A stretch of 64,000 nt of DNA from a bacterium (lineage in GTDB: Bacteria > Chloroflexota > Anaerolineae > Caldilineales > Caldilineaceae): the NCBI GenBank assembly GCA_016124945.1, contig WGMT01000002.1, positions 1-64,000 of the forward strand, read 5' to 3'. Positions 30,401 to 38,600 of the stretch are shown here, one piece after another. Position 1 is the first letter of the stretch; every line of letters starts with the position of its first letter. The notes below the pieces were generated by a model. It saw only the letters and a list, made by a program, of their open reading frames with translations, ran no database searches and had not been told where the DNA came from. The position numbers and the translations under genes are program-made.

Positions 30401-32983
30401 CGCTTTCATCTGCGCAACGTGCTGCAACCGTCGCCGCGTCTTCCTGCCTTCGTCCCTGCTCGCGATGACTACGACCGGCCCATCCTTGCGCCGCCGGAAC
30501 GCCCCGCCGATCTCCAGTTCGACAACGGCTGGGGCGGCTTCACCGACCAGGGCTGCGAGTATGTCATCTATCGGCGGCCAGGTGATCCCACACCTGCGCC
30601 GTGGAGCAACGTCATCGCCAACCCCGAATTCGGTTTCCTCGTCTCAGAGACAGGCGGTGGCTACACCTGGGCTGTCAACAGCGGTGAAAACCGGCTCACC
30701 CCCTGGTCCAACGATCCGGTGCTGGATCGTCCTGGCGAGGCGCTCTACCTGCGCGACGAAGAGACGTCCGCGATCTGGTCGCCTACGCCCAATCCCGCCG
30801 GTGTGGAGACCCCCTACCTGATCCGTCATGGCGCGGGGTACAGCGTCTTCGAGAGCCGCAGTCATGGCCTGGATCAACAACTGCGCCTCTACGCCCTCCC
30901 CGACGCACCGCTGAAGGTGATCCATTTGCGCCTGCACAACCGCTGGGAGCACACGCGCCGTGTGACCGCGACCTACTATGCCGAATGGGTGTTGGGCGTT
31001 AACCGCGACCAGATGCAGCAGTACATCGTCCCCGAGTACGCGGCGGAACACAACGCGCTGCTGGCGCGCAACCCGTACAACACAGAATTTGGGGGCCGGG
31101 TCGCCTTCCTCGCCGCCTGCGACGACCCCCACGGCCTTTCCACCGACCGCACCGAATTCCTGGGGCGGCTGGGCGACATGCGTCGTCCTGTGGGGCTGAC
31201 GCGGGTGGGGCTGACCAACACCGTGCAGTCCACAACCGATCCTTGCGCGGCGATTCAACTACACATCGATTTGCAGCCTGACGAAGTGCGCGAGATCTAC
31301 TTCATCCTGGGGCAGGGGGAAGACCGTGAGGATGCGTTGCGGTTGATCGAACAGTTTCGCAAAGATGGCGCGTCACCTTCCGGCAACGGGACTGAAGATC
31401 GTAGTGCACGCGTTGAAACTGTCACCTCCTTCCCGCAAGGTTCGCTCGATTGGCACGACGCCCGCGATTTCTGGGACGACTTCCTCGACGCCGTGCATGT
31501 AGAGACGCCCGACGCTGCCATAAATGTGCTGCTCAACCGCTGGCTGCCCTACCAGAATGCGTCCTGTCGCGTGTGGGGGCGCTCGGCCTTCTACCAATCC
31601 AGCGGCGCTTACGGTTTCCGCGATCAGCTTCAGGACGTGGGCGCACTGCTCCACCACGCGCCGCATGAGGCCCGCCGCCACATTCTGCGCGCCGCACGTC
31701 ACCAGTTCGACGCCGGGGACGTGCTCCATTGGTGGCATCCGCCCGCCGGACGCGGCGTGCGCACACGCATCTCCGACGATCTGCTCTGGCTGCCCTACAT
31801 CACGGCGCACTACGTCCACACCACCGGCGACGCCTCGATTTTGGACGAAGAGGTACCCTTCCGCCTGGGTGATCCGCTTGCGCCCGAAGAAGAGGAACGT
31901 TACAGCCTCTACGAATTGAGCGACACCACGGCGTCGCTCTACGAACACTGCTGTCGCGCCCTCAACTGCGGGTCAACCGCAGGGCGACATGGTCTGCCGC
32001 TCATGGGCGCAGGCGACTGGAACGACGGCATGAACCGCGTCGGCATCGAAGGTGAGGGCGAAAGCGTCTGGCTGGGCTGGTTCCTCTACGCCACGCTGGA
32101 CGCCTTCTTGCCCATCGCCGAGCACAAGGACGACGAGATCCGCGCCGCCGTCTACCGCCAAAAGATGACCGACCTGCGCTCCGCCCTCCACGAACACGCC
32201 TGGGACGGCGACTGGTACCTGCGCGCCTTCTACGACGACGGCTCGCCGCTGGGATCAGCCGACAACCGCGAATGCCGCATCGACGCCATTGCGCAGTCCT
32301 GGTCGGTCCTCTCCGGCGCGGGAGAAGCCGAGCGCTCCCGCCGCGCCCTGGCCGCCATGGACAAAATGCTGGTCAGCGAAGAAGAGCAACTGATCCGCCT
32401 CTTTACCCCCGCCTTCGACAAGACGCCGCGCGATCCCGGCTACATCAAAGGCTACCCGCCGGGGATCCGCGAAAACGGCGGCCAGTACACCCACGCCGCG
32501 ATCTGGGCAGTCTGGTCCTACGCTGCGGTGGGCGACGGTGACCGCGCTGGGGAACTCTTCCGGCTGCTTAACCCCGTCCTCCACAGCGACACGCGGGCGA
32601 AGGCGGCCCACTACCGCGTCGAACCCTACGTCATCGCCGCCGACGTCTACGGCGTTGAACCCTTCACCGGCCGCGGCGGTTGGACATGGTATACAGGTTC
32701 AGGCGGCTGGTACTACCGTTTAGGCACCGAAGCCATCCTCGGCCTGCGGCGAGAAGGGGACGTGTTGCGGCTTGATCCGTGCATTCCTCGCGATTGGGGC
32801 GGCTACCGCATCACCTACCGTTTCGGCGGCGCGACCTATGTCATCGACGTGGAGAATCCTGAACAGGTCAATAAAGGAGTGGCCGAAGTGGTGGTGGATG
32901 GCAAGGTGACGGTGGACGGGGAGATTCCGCTGGTGGATGACGGGGTGATGCATCGGGTGTTGGTGAGGATGGGGAACCTGTAG
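24446..32983 (+). CDS. ndvB: Cyclic beta-1,2-glucan synthase (NdvB/Cgs type)
   Basis: 2845 aa from TTG 24446, close to the 2.8-2.9 kb-residue size of rhizobial/Brucella enzymes. An AAAGGA site 7 nt before CTG 24389, in the same open frame, suggests a true start 19 codons earlier. Transmembrane segments lie near 305-358, 712-758, 772-802 and 832-875. Between the first two sets is the GT84-type transferase with LDEDTVLPRD (about 518) and RHRWIRGDWQ (about 662). A glucoamylase-like domain follows (about 1250-1475, FGAPQLGFKRGLEED). The C-terminal half carries GH94-type phosphorylase regions, with catalytic GAGDWNDGMN near 2520. The family uses UDP-glucose to initiate, elongate and cyclise beta-1,2-glucan, and the phosphorylase domain sets chain length. 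No NdvA exporter gene is nearby. Confidence 0.93.
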   Translation: MAADHATAPQRSRQTPLLDNLAAQADFLGQAHATFTRQAQEETILSSNAAEWVLDNFYIVQQALNLIKTDMPPSYYRELPKLSAGTWAGYPRVYAVARAIIAHEDARITHAPLEAFVHNYQEVQPLRTGEIWALPIMLRIGIIETLTHAVADVLTVAPPDPIDPPVAVAALPADTLVGNCVLSLRMLAAEDWKAFFEHVSLVEQTLTDDPAGIYPHMEFETRDHYRKEVEALARAADLSEVDVALKAIHLARQDVDAPPTEQDRRRHVGYYLVDEGRIRLEDELHHVPAPGIRLRRFFYRAHPAVTYVGGIGLVTLILLALLLGYALLSGAGPLIVVLVATVTVIPAVTFATGLVNWLITSTTAPRLLPKLSYEDGVPEDARSMVVVPTLLAGVDDVAPLLSELEQHYLRNADPNVYFGLLTDFTDAPTQEQPTDAEIVRAAADGIRALNRRYPGDPFYLFHRQRLWNAQEGVWMGWERKRGKLEEFNRLLLNHGDITYAEQVGDLSRLHSIRFVITLDEDTVLPRDAARRLIGALAHPLNCARFAEDNGEVTAGYTLLQPRTEIKPVSATRSRFSRIFSGVSGLDLYSHAVSDIYQDLFGEGIYVGKGIYDVHALARSLEGRVPENALLSHDLFEGILGRAALVTDVVLYEEYPADYLTYAHRRHRWIRGDWQLLPWLRRRVPQRIPERTANPLSFIDRWKVLDNLRRSLDAPATLLWLLSAWLWLPGSPLVWTFATLLFSAGTLVSSVFGAVLRGVGDGFMRSLRRQFQRWIIMLVFLPYEAIIAVHAITIVIRRLFFTHRHLLQWTTAASTASIFGSSNRTVLAWRHMIGAPIIALAAGAAILWAPPGTFLVALPFLVAWLFSPQLAVWLSRRGERPAAPLRPADVQELRNVARSTWLYFEQFMGPVDHWLPPDHYQEDPRGLVAHRTSPTNIGLGLLSTLAAYDLGYVGMWELILRLENSLQALDDLEQYRGHLLNWYDTRTQKPLPPRYVSSVDSGNLAACLIVLRQGVLDLPNVALPRWERWQGLVDTLAMLDTAMDDLSEAAPDPIGEIVASLKEQIFHMRTQTLDRRDHPEQWTPLLASLAEDAWPRLEANLVGLFEQHNPPPAVLQRIRIWTERVRHDLFDMQRRIGALVPWLTALEEAPPVIHTTTQAAKEGALAQAWTELVTLFPQSTRVADILDLCGRARRPLADLHHAAMHADLSPEEIAAVHDWCDFLSTRLDEACAAVTRLLESIQSIADRCQAWVDGMNFTFLYDKQRRVFRIGYNVDAEVPDPNYYDLLASESRSTSLIAIAKGDVPQSHWLHLGRPVTYVEGGMALMSWSGTMFEYLMPILWTRQYPNTLLHQSAHTAVHAHMAFARQKKVPWGISESGYYRFDAAMNYQYRAFGAPQLGFKRGLEEDTVIAPYASLLALPLYPNAVMGNLKRLRDLGMWGDYGFYEAIDFTPSRLALGQESARVRSFMVHHQGMILLSVLNALNDDLMVRRFHADPHIQSVELLLQERIPAGETMNEERTTEEEALQSVARPITAQPWSVPVDTPTPQAHFLSNGRYGVLLTNAGAGFSRWQQTDLTRWRADTTCDDWGTWIYVQALDSGDLWSAAVQPVIDGHTCDVTFAPHKVDFQCERQRIATHTEVTVPPGDDLEIRRVRVTNQSDEPRRLRLVSYAEIVLGQQDTDRRHPAFNKMFIQGDYAADKRTLIFTRRPRSRHEMPPFFAHAVVVEAGRDAVVHHETDRERFLGRNGRIDAPAALTNGGGLTDNAGPVLDPIASFAVEIELEPHTTATLAFLSAAGVNHADVMTSIEKYRDWARLDRSFRLAEAQSELEMRQLEVDGDTLQRFQQLLSLLLYPSAALRADIAQITANALGQSGLWPYAISGDYPLLLARIHGEEHLALARELLQAHTYWRNRGLLIDLVLVNEEAVGYNQELQGQLRRLLDRMNSDHWVNRRGGIFLLQRGVMSAAEQNLLSAAARVVLDADRGDLRFHLRNVLQPSPRLPAFVPARDDYDRPILAPPERPADLQFDNGWGGFTDQGCEYVIYRRPGDPTPAPWSNVIANPEFGFLVSETGGGYTWAVNSGENRLTPWSNDPVLDRPGEALYLRDEETSAIWSPTPNPAGVETPYLIRHGAGYSVFESRSHGLDQQLRLYALPDAPLKVIHLRLHNRWEHTRRVTATYYAEWVLGVNRDQMQQYIVPEYAAEHNALLARNPYNTEFGGRVAFLAACDDPHGLSTDRTEFLGRLGDMRRPVGLTRVGLTNTVQSTTDPCAAIQLHIDLQPDEVREIYFILGQGEDREDALRLIEQFRKDGASPSGNGTEDRSARVETVTSFPQGSLDWHDARDFWDDFLDAVHVETPDAAINVLLNRWLPYQNASCRVWGRSAFYQSSGAYGFRDQLQDVGALLHHAPHEARRHILRAARHQFDAGDVLHWWHPPAGRGVRTRISDDLLWLPYITAHYVHTTGDASILDEEVPFRLGDPLAPEEEERYSLYELSDTTASLYEHCCRALNCGSTAGRHGLPLMGAGDWNDGMNRVGIEGEGESVWLGWFLYATLDAFLPIAEHKDDEIRAAVYRQKMTDLRSALHEHAWDGDWYLRAFYDDGSPLGSADNRECRIDAIAQSWSVLSGAGEAERSRRALAAMDKMLVSEEEQLIRLFTPAFDKTPRDPGYIKGYPPGIRENGGQYTHAAIWAVWSYAAVGDGDRAGELFRLLNPVLHSDTRAKAAHYRVEPYVIAADVYGVEPFTGRGGWTWYTGSGGWYYRLGTEAILGLRREGDVLRLDPCIPRDWGGYRITYRFGGATYVIDVENPEQVNKGVAEVVVDGKVTVDGEIPLVDDGVMHRVLVRMGNL

Positions 32984-33011
32984 TGCGTGGTGCGTAGTGC
33001 GTAGTGCGTGA
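32983..33011. repeat. Short tandem repeat just after the glucan synthase stop
   Basis: Units close to GTGCGTA/GTGCGTG repeat about four times directly after the TAG stop (32981-32983). It leads into the first hairpin element. No function can be assigned. Confidence 0.6.
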
Positions 33012-33031
33012 ACAATGTCGTTAAGTTAAGC

Positions 33032-33097
33032 GCTGAATGAGCACGCCCACGTGCGGCTCTACATCGGTAGAGCCGCACGTGGGCGTGCTCACTCAGC
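33032..33097. repeat. Hairpin element, copy 1
   Basis: Arms 33032-33062 and 33067-33097 pair over 31 bp with one mismatch around a 4-nt ATCG loop. The shared flanks are AATGTCGTTAAGTTA on the left and GATATTCGAGTGT on the right, so the full unit spans about 33012-33111. A second copy is at 35506-35581. Stem differences between copies are compensated on both strands. It lies between convergent gene ends and may double as a terminator. The remaining 33112-33181 holds nothing I recognise. Confidence 0.85.
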
Positions 33098-33181
33098 GGA
33101 TATTCGAGTGTTCGTTGAACAATGCCCACACAATTCAGCCGGTGCTGCTTTTCGGCGCCAGGTCGCAAGGATGAGACGGGG

Positions 33182-35371
33182 CTATTCTGCTTCGTCTTCT
33201 CTTCCGCGTTGGCGCAGATCTTGGGCGATCTCGCCGGCCACGGCGGGCACATAGTTGCCGGCGAAACCGTGTCCCTTGCCTTTGCCGACGCTCTTGACCT
33301 TGGAGTTCTTCGATCCACCGATGCCAAGGGCCACATCTCGCTTGCGTCCCACTTCGGAGTAGGTGCCCACGAACATGCTCACCACATCTTGTCCGCCCAC
33401 AAACATCTTGAAGTCCAAGAAGGCGGAAGGATAGAGCACAGCATTGCCGGCATAGATCAGTTGGATGTATTGATTCATCTGCTCCTGGGCCTTCTTATCG
33501 GCAAAGGCTTTGAGCGTGTCCTTAACAAGCTCCTTTGTCCTGAGGCCGGGTATCGGGTTGTTCTGCCAGAAGGCTTTGATGCGGGCGAAATCGGTTCTTG
33601 TGATCTCGGGCAAATACTCTTTGGAAAGTTTTTTGTGGACGATGCGCACGGCGTTGTCCGTCTTGATGGTGCCGCGGCTGTGGGCGGAGACGGTGACCCG
33701 TTTCCCGCGGTGGACGGCGTCGAGCATGATCTCTTCCTGGCGGCGGGTGGCCTGGTCTTTGATCTGCAACTTGCCTTTGATGCAGTCGAAGACGTCGACC
33801 AGCGGGTTGCCGCGCTGGGCGCTATAGGTGTAGAGCACATCGACGGCTTCCTGTTCCAGGGCCACGTCGTTTTCGCCGCCGATCTCTTCGTTGAGATTGT
33901 CTTGCAGGGCGACTGCGCTCATAATGCCCGCTTTCGGGGCCACATTCATGCCATTGATGTGGGTGACTTTCGGGAACCAGTTGCCCAGAGAAATGGGTGC
34001 CGTGTATTCGGTGACAATCGGGGCGCTGCCCTTGAAGCCGGTGACGATACCGGTGGCGTAGTAGACGACGTTTCCATCTTCGACGTGTCGTTCCACTTGC
34101 TCAACTTTGCGGTTGGGCGCTCTACCCGAGACACGATACTGGGTACTGTCAAAGTCGCCAAAATCAGAGCCATATTTGTTCTTGCGGTGGTTTTGTTTCT
34201 CGCCCAGTTCGACTCCCTGTTCGCGAACATTGTCCTCGACGCTCCATTCGCCGATCTCGTGTAGCGTGCTGACCGCGGAATTGCGCAGGATCATGACGCC
34301 GGCCTTTTGTGGGCCTTGGGCTTCTTTACTCGATAGATAGCTATCGATGGCGGTGAGCAGTTCGGAGAGGATGAGCCGATCATGACCGAACGTGCTGATC
34401 TTCTTCATGGTCTTGTCAATTTTTTCGAGGCGTTTGCTTCGTTTGCCCGGGGTCTGCTGGGTGAAGGCATCTCTGCTCATCAGACGCTGAACGGTGAGAT
34501 GATCGCCGCTTTGTTGGCGGATGGCCGGCAGTGTGCGCCGTTGCACCCCGCTCCCCGCCTGCTGGACGGTGTGGGTGAGTTCATGCGCGATTAGTTTCTG
34601 GCCTGTGGTGCTGCCAGGATTGTACTCGCCACGCTTGAAGAAGATGTCGTTGCCGGTGGTGAAGGCGCGGGCGTTGAGGCTGCGGTTGAGGATGTCGGCC
34701 TGGTTGCCGTTGTGGACGCGCACGTTGCTGAAGTTGGCGCCGAAGCCTGCCTCCATGCGGCTAAGCACGCTTTTTTGCAGTGGTTTGCCACCCCCGCGCG
34801 CCGACTGAATCTGTTGGGCTACGCTGCTTTCTACTTCGCCGCCTTCGGGGCCATGCAAGGGTTGGCGCTGAACGTCGCCGCTTTGAAACGCCGGGCGAGA
34901 TGACAGTACCAGGCGTTGGGCTCTCTGCACGCTCATCGGCTCGAACGGTGTCGTGGCTTCTGCTTGCTGTTCGCTCTCGGCCTCTGTGCGTTTGGGTTGG
35001 ACAGGCATGGTGCTGGTTGAACGTACCACCTGCTCGGCCACCCGATCTGCCTCTGCCTCGTAACGATCCGCCGCCGGCCCGAGGGTCAGCTTCGCCTGCA
35101 AAATGGGGCGCAGTAGATGGGTTGTGGCGCGATTGCCTACCGACCGTTGCAGCACATTGACATCCTGCGCTGAGAGCGAATGGGGATCGAGTTGGGCACG
35201 CTGGAGCACGTGTTGGGCGGTGGTTTCCTGGAACTGGCCGGCTGCCTTATGTGTTGACGCTGAACGTTCCGCTGTCTGCTGCCGACGCGACTGAATCATG
35301 AGAAAATCTTTCTGTGGATATGGTAGATGCCAGGGGGCGCCGGTTGGGTGCCTGATTCGTTTGGACGTCAT
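33182..35371 (-). CDS. DUF4157 (eCIS core) protein with C-terminal alpha/beta-hydrolase-like region, putative injection-system effector
   Basis: 729 aa from ATG 35371 (AGGA 9 nt upstream); ATG 35299 (MIQSRRQQ) is an alternative. Residues about 195-275 form the DUF4157/eCIS core domain: FGANFSNVRVH, ARAFTTGNDIFF, and zincin-like HELTH at 263-267. This domain is widespread in cargo of extracellular contractile injection systems. The central region (about 300-470) is unassigned. The C-terminal region has VTVSAHSRGT (nucleophile-elbow-like, Ser565), a following AGNAVLYPSAF strand, and a late KGHGFAGNYV with a candidate catalytic His. This order fits a serine hydrolase or lipase toxin, but the catalytic triad is inferred. 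No signal peptide, immunity gene or eCIS structural gene is visible nearby. A hairpin element flanks each side. Confidence 0.85.
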   Translation of the reverse strand: MTSKRIRHPTGAPWHLPYPQKDFLMIQSRRQQTAERSASTHKAAGQFQETTAQHVLQRAQLDPHSLSAQDVNVLQRSVGNRATTHLLRPILQAKLTLGPAADRYEAEADRVAEQVVRSTSTMPVQPKRTEAESEQQAEATTPFEPMSVQRAQRLVLSSRPAFQSGDVQRQPLHGPEGGEVESSVAQQIQSARGGGKPLQKSVLSRMEAGFGANFSNVRVHNGNQADILNRSLNARAFTTGNDIFFKRGEYNPGSTTGQKLIAHELTHTVQQAGSGVQRRTLPAIRQQSGDHLTVQRLMSRDAFTQQTPGKRSKRLEKIDKTMKKISTFGHDRLILSELLTAIDSYLSSKEAQGPQKAGVMILRNSAVSTLHEIGEWSVEDNVREQGVELGEKQNHRKNKYGSDFGDFDSTQYRVSGRAPNRKVEQVERHVEDGNVVYYATGIVTGFKGSAPIVTEYTAPISLGNWFPKVTHINGMNVAPKAGIMSAVALQDNLNEEIGGENDVALEQEAVDVLYTYSAQRGNPLVDVFDCIKGKLQIKDQATRRQEEIMLDAVHRGKRVTVSAHSRGTIKTDNAVRIVHKKLSKEYLPEITRTDFARIKAFWQNNPIPGLRTKELVKDTLKAFADKKAQEQMNQYIQLIYAGNAVLYPSAFLDFKMFVGGQDVVSMFVGTYSEVGRKRDVALGIGGSKNSKVKSVGKGKGHGFAGNYVPAVAGEIAQDLRQRGREDEAE

Positions 35372-35505
35372 TTAGGCCGATCCTGCGCCTGGATGGTTGT
35401 GTCCGTTCTCACAAAGTTAGAGGGCGTTGTCAAAGACTATACTACATATTCAATGTTGCTAAGATAAGCAGTGTGGCCGACTGTTGTAGGTCAATGTCGT
35501 TAAGT

Positions 35506-35581
35506 TATCTGCGGAGTGAGCACGCCTTCGTGCGGCTCCACACCGGAAGAGCCGCACGAAGGCGTGCTCACTCCGCAGATA
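35506..35581. repeat. Hairpin element, copy 2
   Basis: Perfect 33-bp arms (35506-35538 and 35549-35581) around a 10-nt loop. Flanks match copy 1 (AATGTCGTTAAGTTA left, GATATTCGAGTGT right). Where copy 1 has GCCCACGTGC in the stem, this copy has GCCTTCGTGC, and the opposite arm changes to match. It lies between the start of the DUF4157 gene and the 3' end of the 4391-aa gene. The rest of 35372-35622 shows no other feature. Confidence 0.87.
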
Positions 35582-35622
35582 TTCGAGTGTCGGTCGCTGA
35601 ACTGAATGACGTTGATCACACC

Positions 35623-38600
35623 CTACCGCGCCCAAACCCTCACATTGTCGATGCCCCAACTTTCGTCTTCGATGATCTGCAAAGACGACCCCGTGAAGTC
35701 GAGGACGAGCGTCGGATCGCTGTGCTCGAAGGTGAGGCGGATGCGGTAGACGGCGTCCATGGGCATGCCCTGGAAGGCGTAACCCAGGCTGTTGACGGCG
35801 CTGGCGCCGGTCTGCGCTGCTGAATTCTCTGTTGGGTAGTTCTGTGTGCCGCCAGGCCAGTTGGAGAAGGTGGCATCGAGCAAGGTGACGCCGTCGCTCT
35901 GCACACGGAAGATGTCCGGGCCGATACGGACATCAACCAGTTCCGGGCTGAAGTCGGCTGCACCGGCGCGGACGCGTTGTTCCTCTGGCGAAAGGGTTTC
36001 TGCGATCTGCCTCTGGTTGCCATCCCACGAGCGGATGACGTAGAGATCGAACTCGACGGTCACCTGGGTGTGGGCGGGCAGGTTGCCCACGGTGAGGCTC
36101 ACCGTCTCGTTGCCGAACTCGCCGAGGAACTTCTGCCCGTTGGGCGCGCTGGTCACCGGGCCTACGCTCCAGCCCTGGGCATCGTCTTCGAAGTCGTTGG
36201 TGTAAGACGGCATGGCGTTCATGACACCGGGCAAGAAGTTGAAATGCTCGGCAGGCAGCACGCGCCAGCCAAACGAGATGAAGACACTCTCCATACCGTC
36301 GGAGACATGAATCGTCACGGCATAGTCGCCTGGTGTGATAGGCGCGCCTGAGATGACGCCGGTTTCGGTGTTGAGCGTCAATCCCGCCGGCAGCCCTTCC
36401 GGGGTGAAACTGAGGGTGTCGCCGTCAGGATCCTGGGCGACGATGGCTAGTGTCACTGCCTGCCCGACAGTGCTCTCCTGGTCGCCGGGATTGATGACGG
36501 TGGGGGGATTGCCTGCACCAATGGCAACACTGGTTGGCGTCGGTGTGGCCGTGGGCGTTTCTGTCGGTGTGGCCGTGGGCGTTTCTGTCGGCGTCTCCGT
36601 TGGCGTGGCCGTGGGTGTTTCGGTTGGTGTGGCCGTGGGCGTTTCTGTCGGCGTCTCCGTTGGCGTGGCCGTGGGTGTTTCGGTTGGCGTGGCCGTCGGC
36701 GTTGGCGTGGCGGCGATGACTGTGACGACAGTCGTGTAGTCGGTGAAGCCGCCGTCCTTGTCGGCAATGCGGCCACGGACGGTGCGACTGCTGACGCCGC
36801 TCAAGTAGTCGGCAGGGACTGTCACCGACGGGCTGATTACATCGGTCACTTCGAAGACGTTGTCATTGTCGAAGTCGAAGCTGTAGCGGAAGCCCGCCGT
36901 CAGATCGGCCAGGGACGCGTCGTCCTGCCCGCTGAAGGTGACGGTGGCCGTCGTACCTTCGTCCGCCGGGCCGTTGTTGGCGAAGACCGCTGTCGGCGCC
37001 ACATTCGTCACCGTCACGCGTACGCTGCCGGTGATCAGCGAAGTCTGCGTGCTGGTCACCGCCGCCGTGTTGACCGTCGTCTGTGGTCCGTCGTCGGTCG
37101 TCACGCTGTAGGTGTAGGTTACCGCGCCACCCGCGGCCAGGGTCAACCCGTCCGCCAGGGTGCCGGTCATGTCGTCGGTGACGGTGACGCCGGTGGCCTG
37201 GCTTGCGCCGACGTTGGCGACGACGACGGTGTAGGTCACCGTGCCGCCTTCGGCGATGACGGTTGGTTCAGCCGTCTTCGCGATGGTAAGCGCCGGTCTA
37301 CTCAGAACGGTCGTCTCGACGGTGGCGCTGACGCTGCCCGCGGCGTTCGTGGCGGTGACGGTGGCGGTGTAGACGCCCGCTGCGGCGTAGGTGTGGCTGG
37401 CCTGTGCGCCGACGCCGCTGTTGCCGACGCCGAAGTCCCAGGTGTAGGTGACATTGCTGCCGCCGCTGATGGTGGCAGTGAAGGCCGTGCTCTGGCCGAG
37501 GACGGTCGGGCTGTTGCTTTCGGCGCTCAGGCCGCTGACCGCCACATCGCCCACGGTGACGATGACCGTATCCGGCGCTCCGCCCAGGCCGAAACTGTCG
37601 GTGACGGTGAGGGTGAAGGTGATCACCGTCGGCGTTGCCGGTGCGCTGAAGGTCGGGCTGACCGCGCTGCTGTCGCTCAGGCTTACCGACGGGCCACCGC
37701 TCTGCACCCAGCCGTAGCTGAGGGGCAGGTGGTTGTCGGCGTCGCTGGAGCCGCTGCCGTCAAGGGTGACGAGTGTATCGACATTCACCGTCTGGTCATC
37801 GCCCGCGTCCGCTGTGGGCGCGGTGTTGGTGACGGTGACGGTCAGCGTGTCGCAACCCTGGCCGCTGTCGTCGTCGGTGACACAGATTTCGACGCTGAAG
37901 ACGCCGGTGGCGGTGTAGGTATGGCCGGCGCTGATGGTGCCGCCGTCGATGACGCCATTGGCGCTGCTGCTGTCACCCCAATCCACGATTGCCGTGTGGG
38001 TGTCGGCGCTGCCGGGGTCGGCGAAGGTGGCGGTGACCGTCACCGGGCCGCCCAGGGTGATGGTTTGGCTCGTGCCCGCGGTGACGGTTGGCGCCACGTT
38101 GTTCACGGTGACAGACGTTTCCGCCGCGCCGGTGTGGACGCCGTCTTCGTCGATCACGTCGATGCGGATGTCGTAGTTGCCGTCTTCGGCGTAGACGTGG
38201 GTGAGGGTTGCGCCCACACTGTAGGTGATCACTGCACCGTCGCCCCAGGTCACCACGTAGCCGGTGACGGTGTCATCGCCGGGGTCGTTGATCAGGCCTA
38301 GGGTGAGGGTGAAGGTGCTGCCTTCGTCCACGTTGGGCGCGCTGCGCTGGACGGCCAGCGTCGGTGCGACATTGTTCACGGTGACGCTGACACTGTGGGT
38401 GATCAGCGACGTCTGCGCGCTGGTCACCGCCGCCGTGTTGACCGTCGTCTGCGGTCCGTCGTCGGTGGTCACGCTGTAAGTGTAGGTGACCACCTCACCC
38501 GCGGCCAGGGTGACACCGTCTGCCAGCGTGCCGGTCATGTCGTCGGTGACGGTGACACTGGTTGCCGAACTGCCTCCGACGTTGGCGACGACGACGGTGT

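Noticed and set aside
33182..35371. DUF4157 protein as a secreted zinc protease
   Set aside because: HELTH is present, but the eCIS-core domain is usually a cargo-associated domain and no signal peptide is visible; protease activity cannot be supported.
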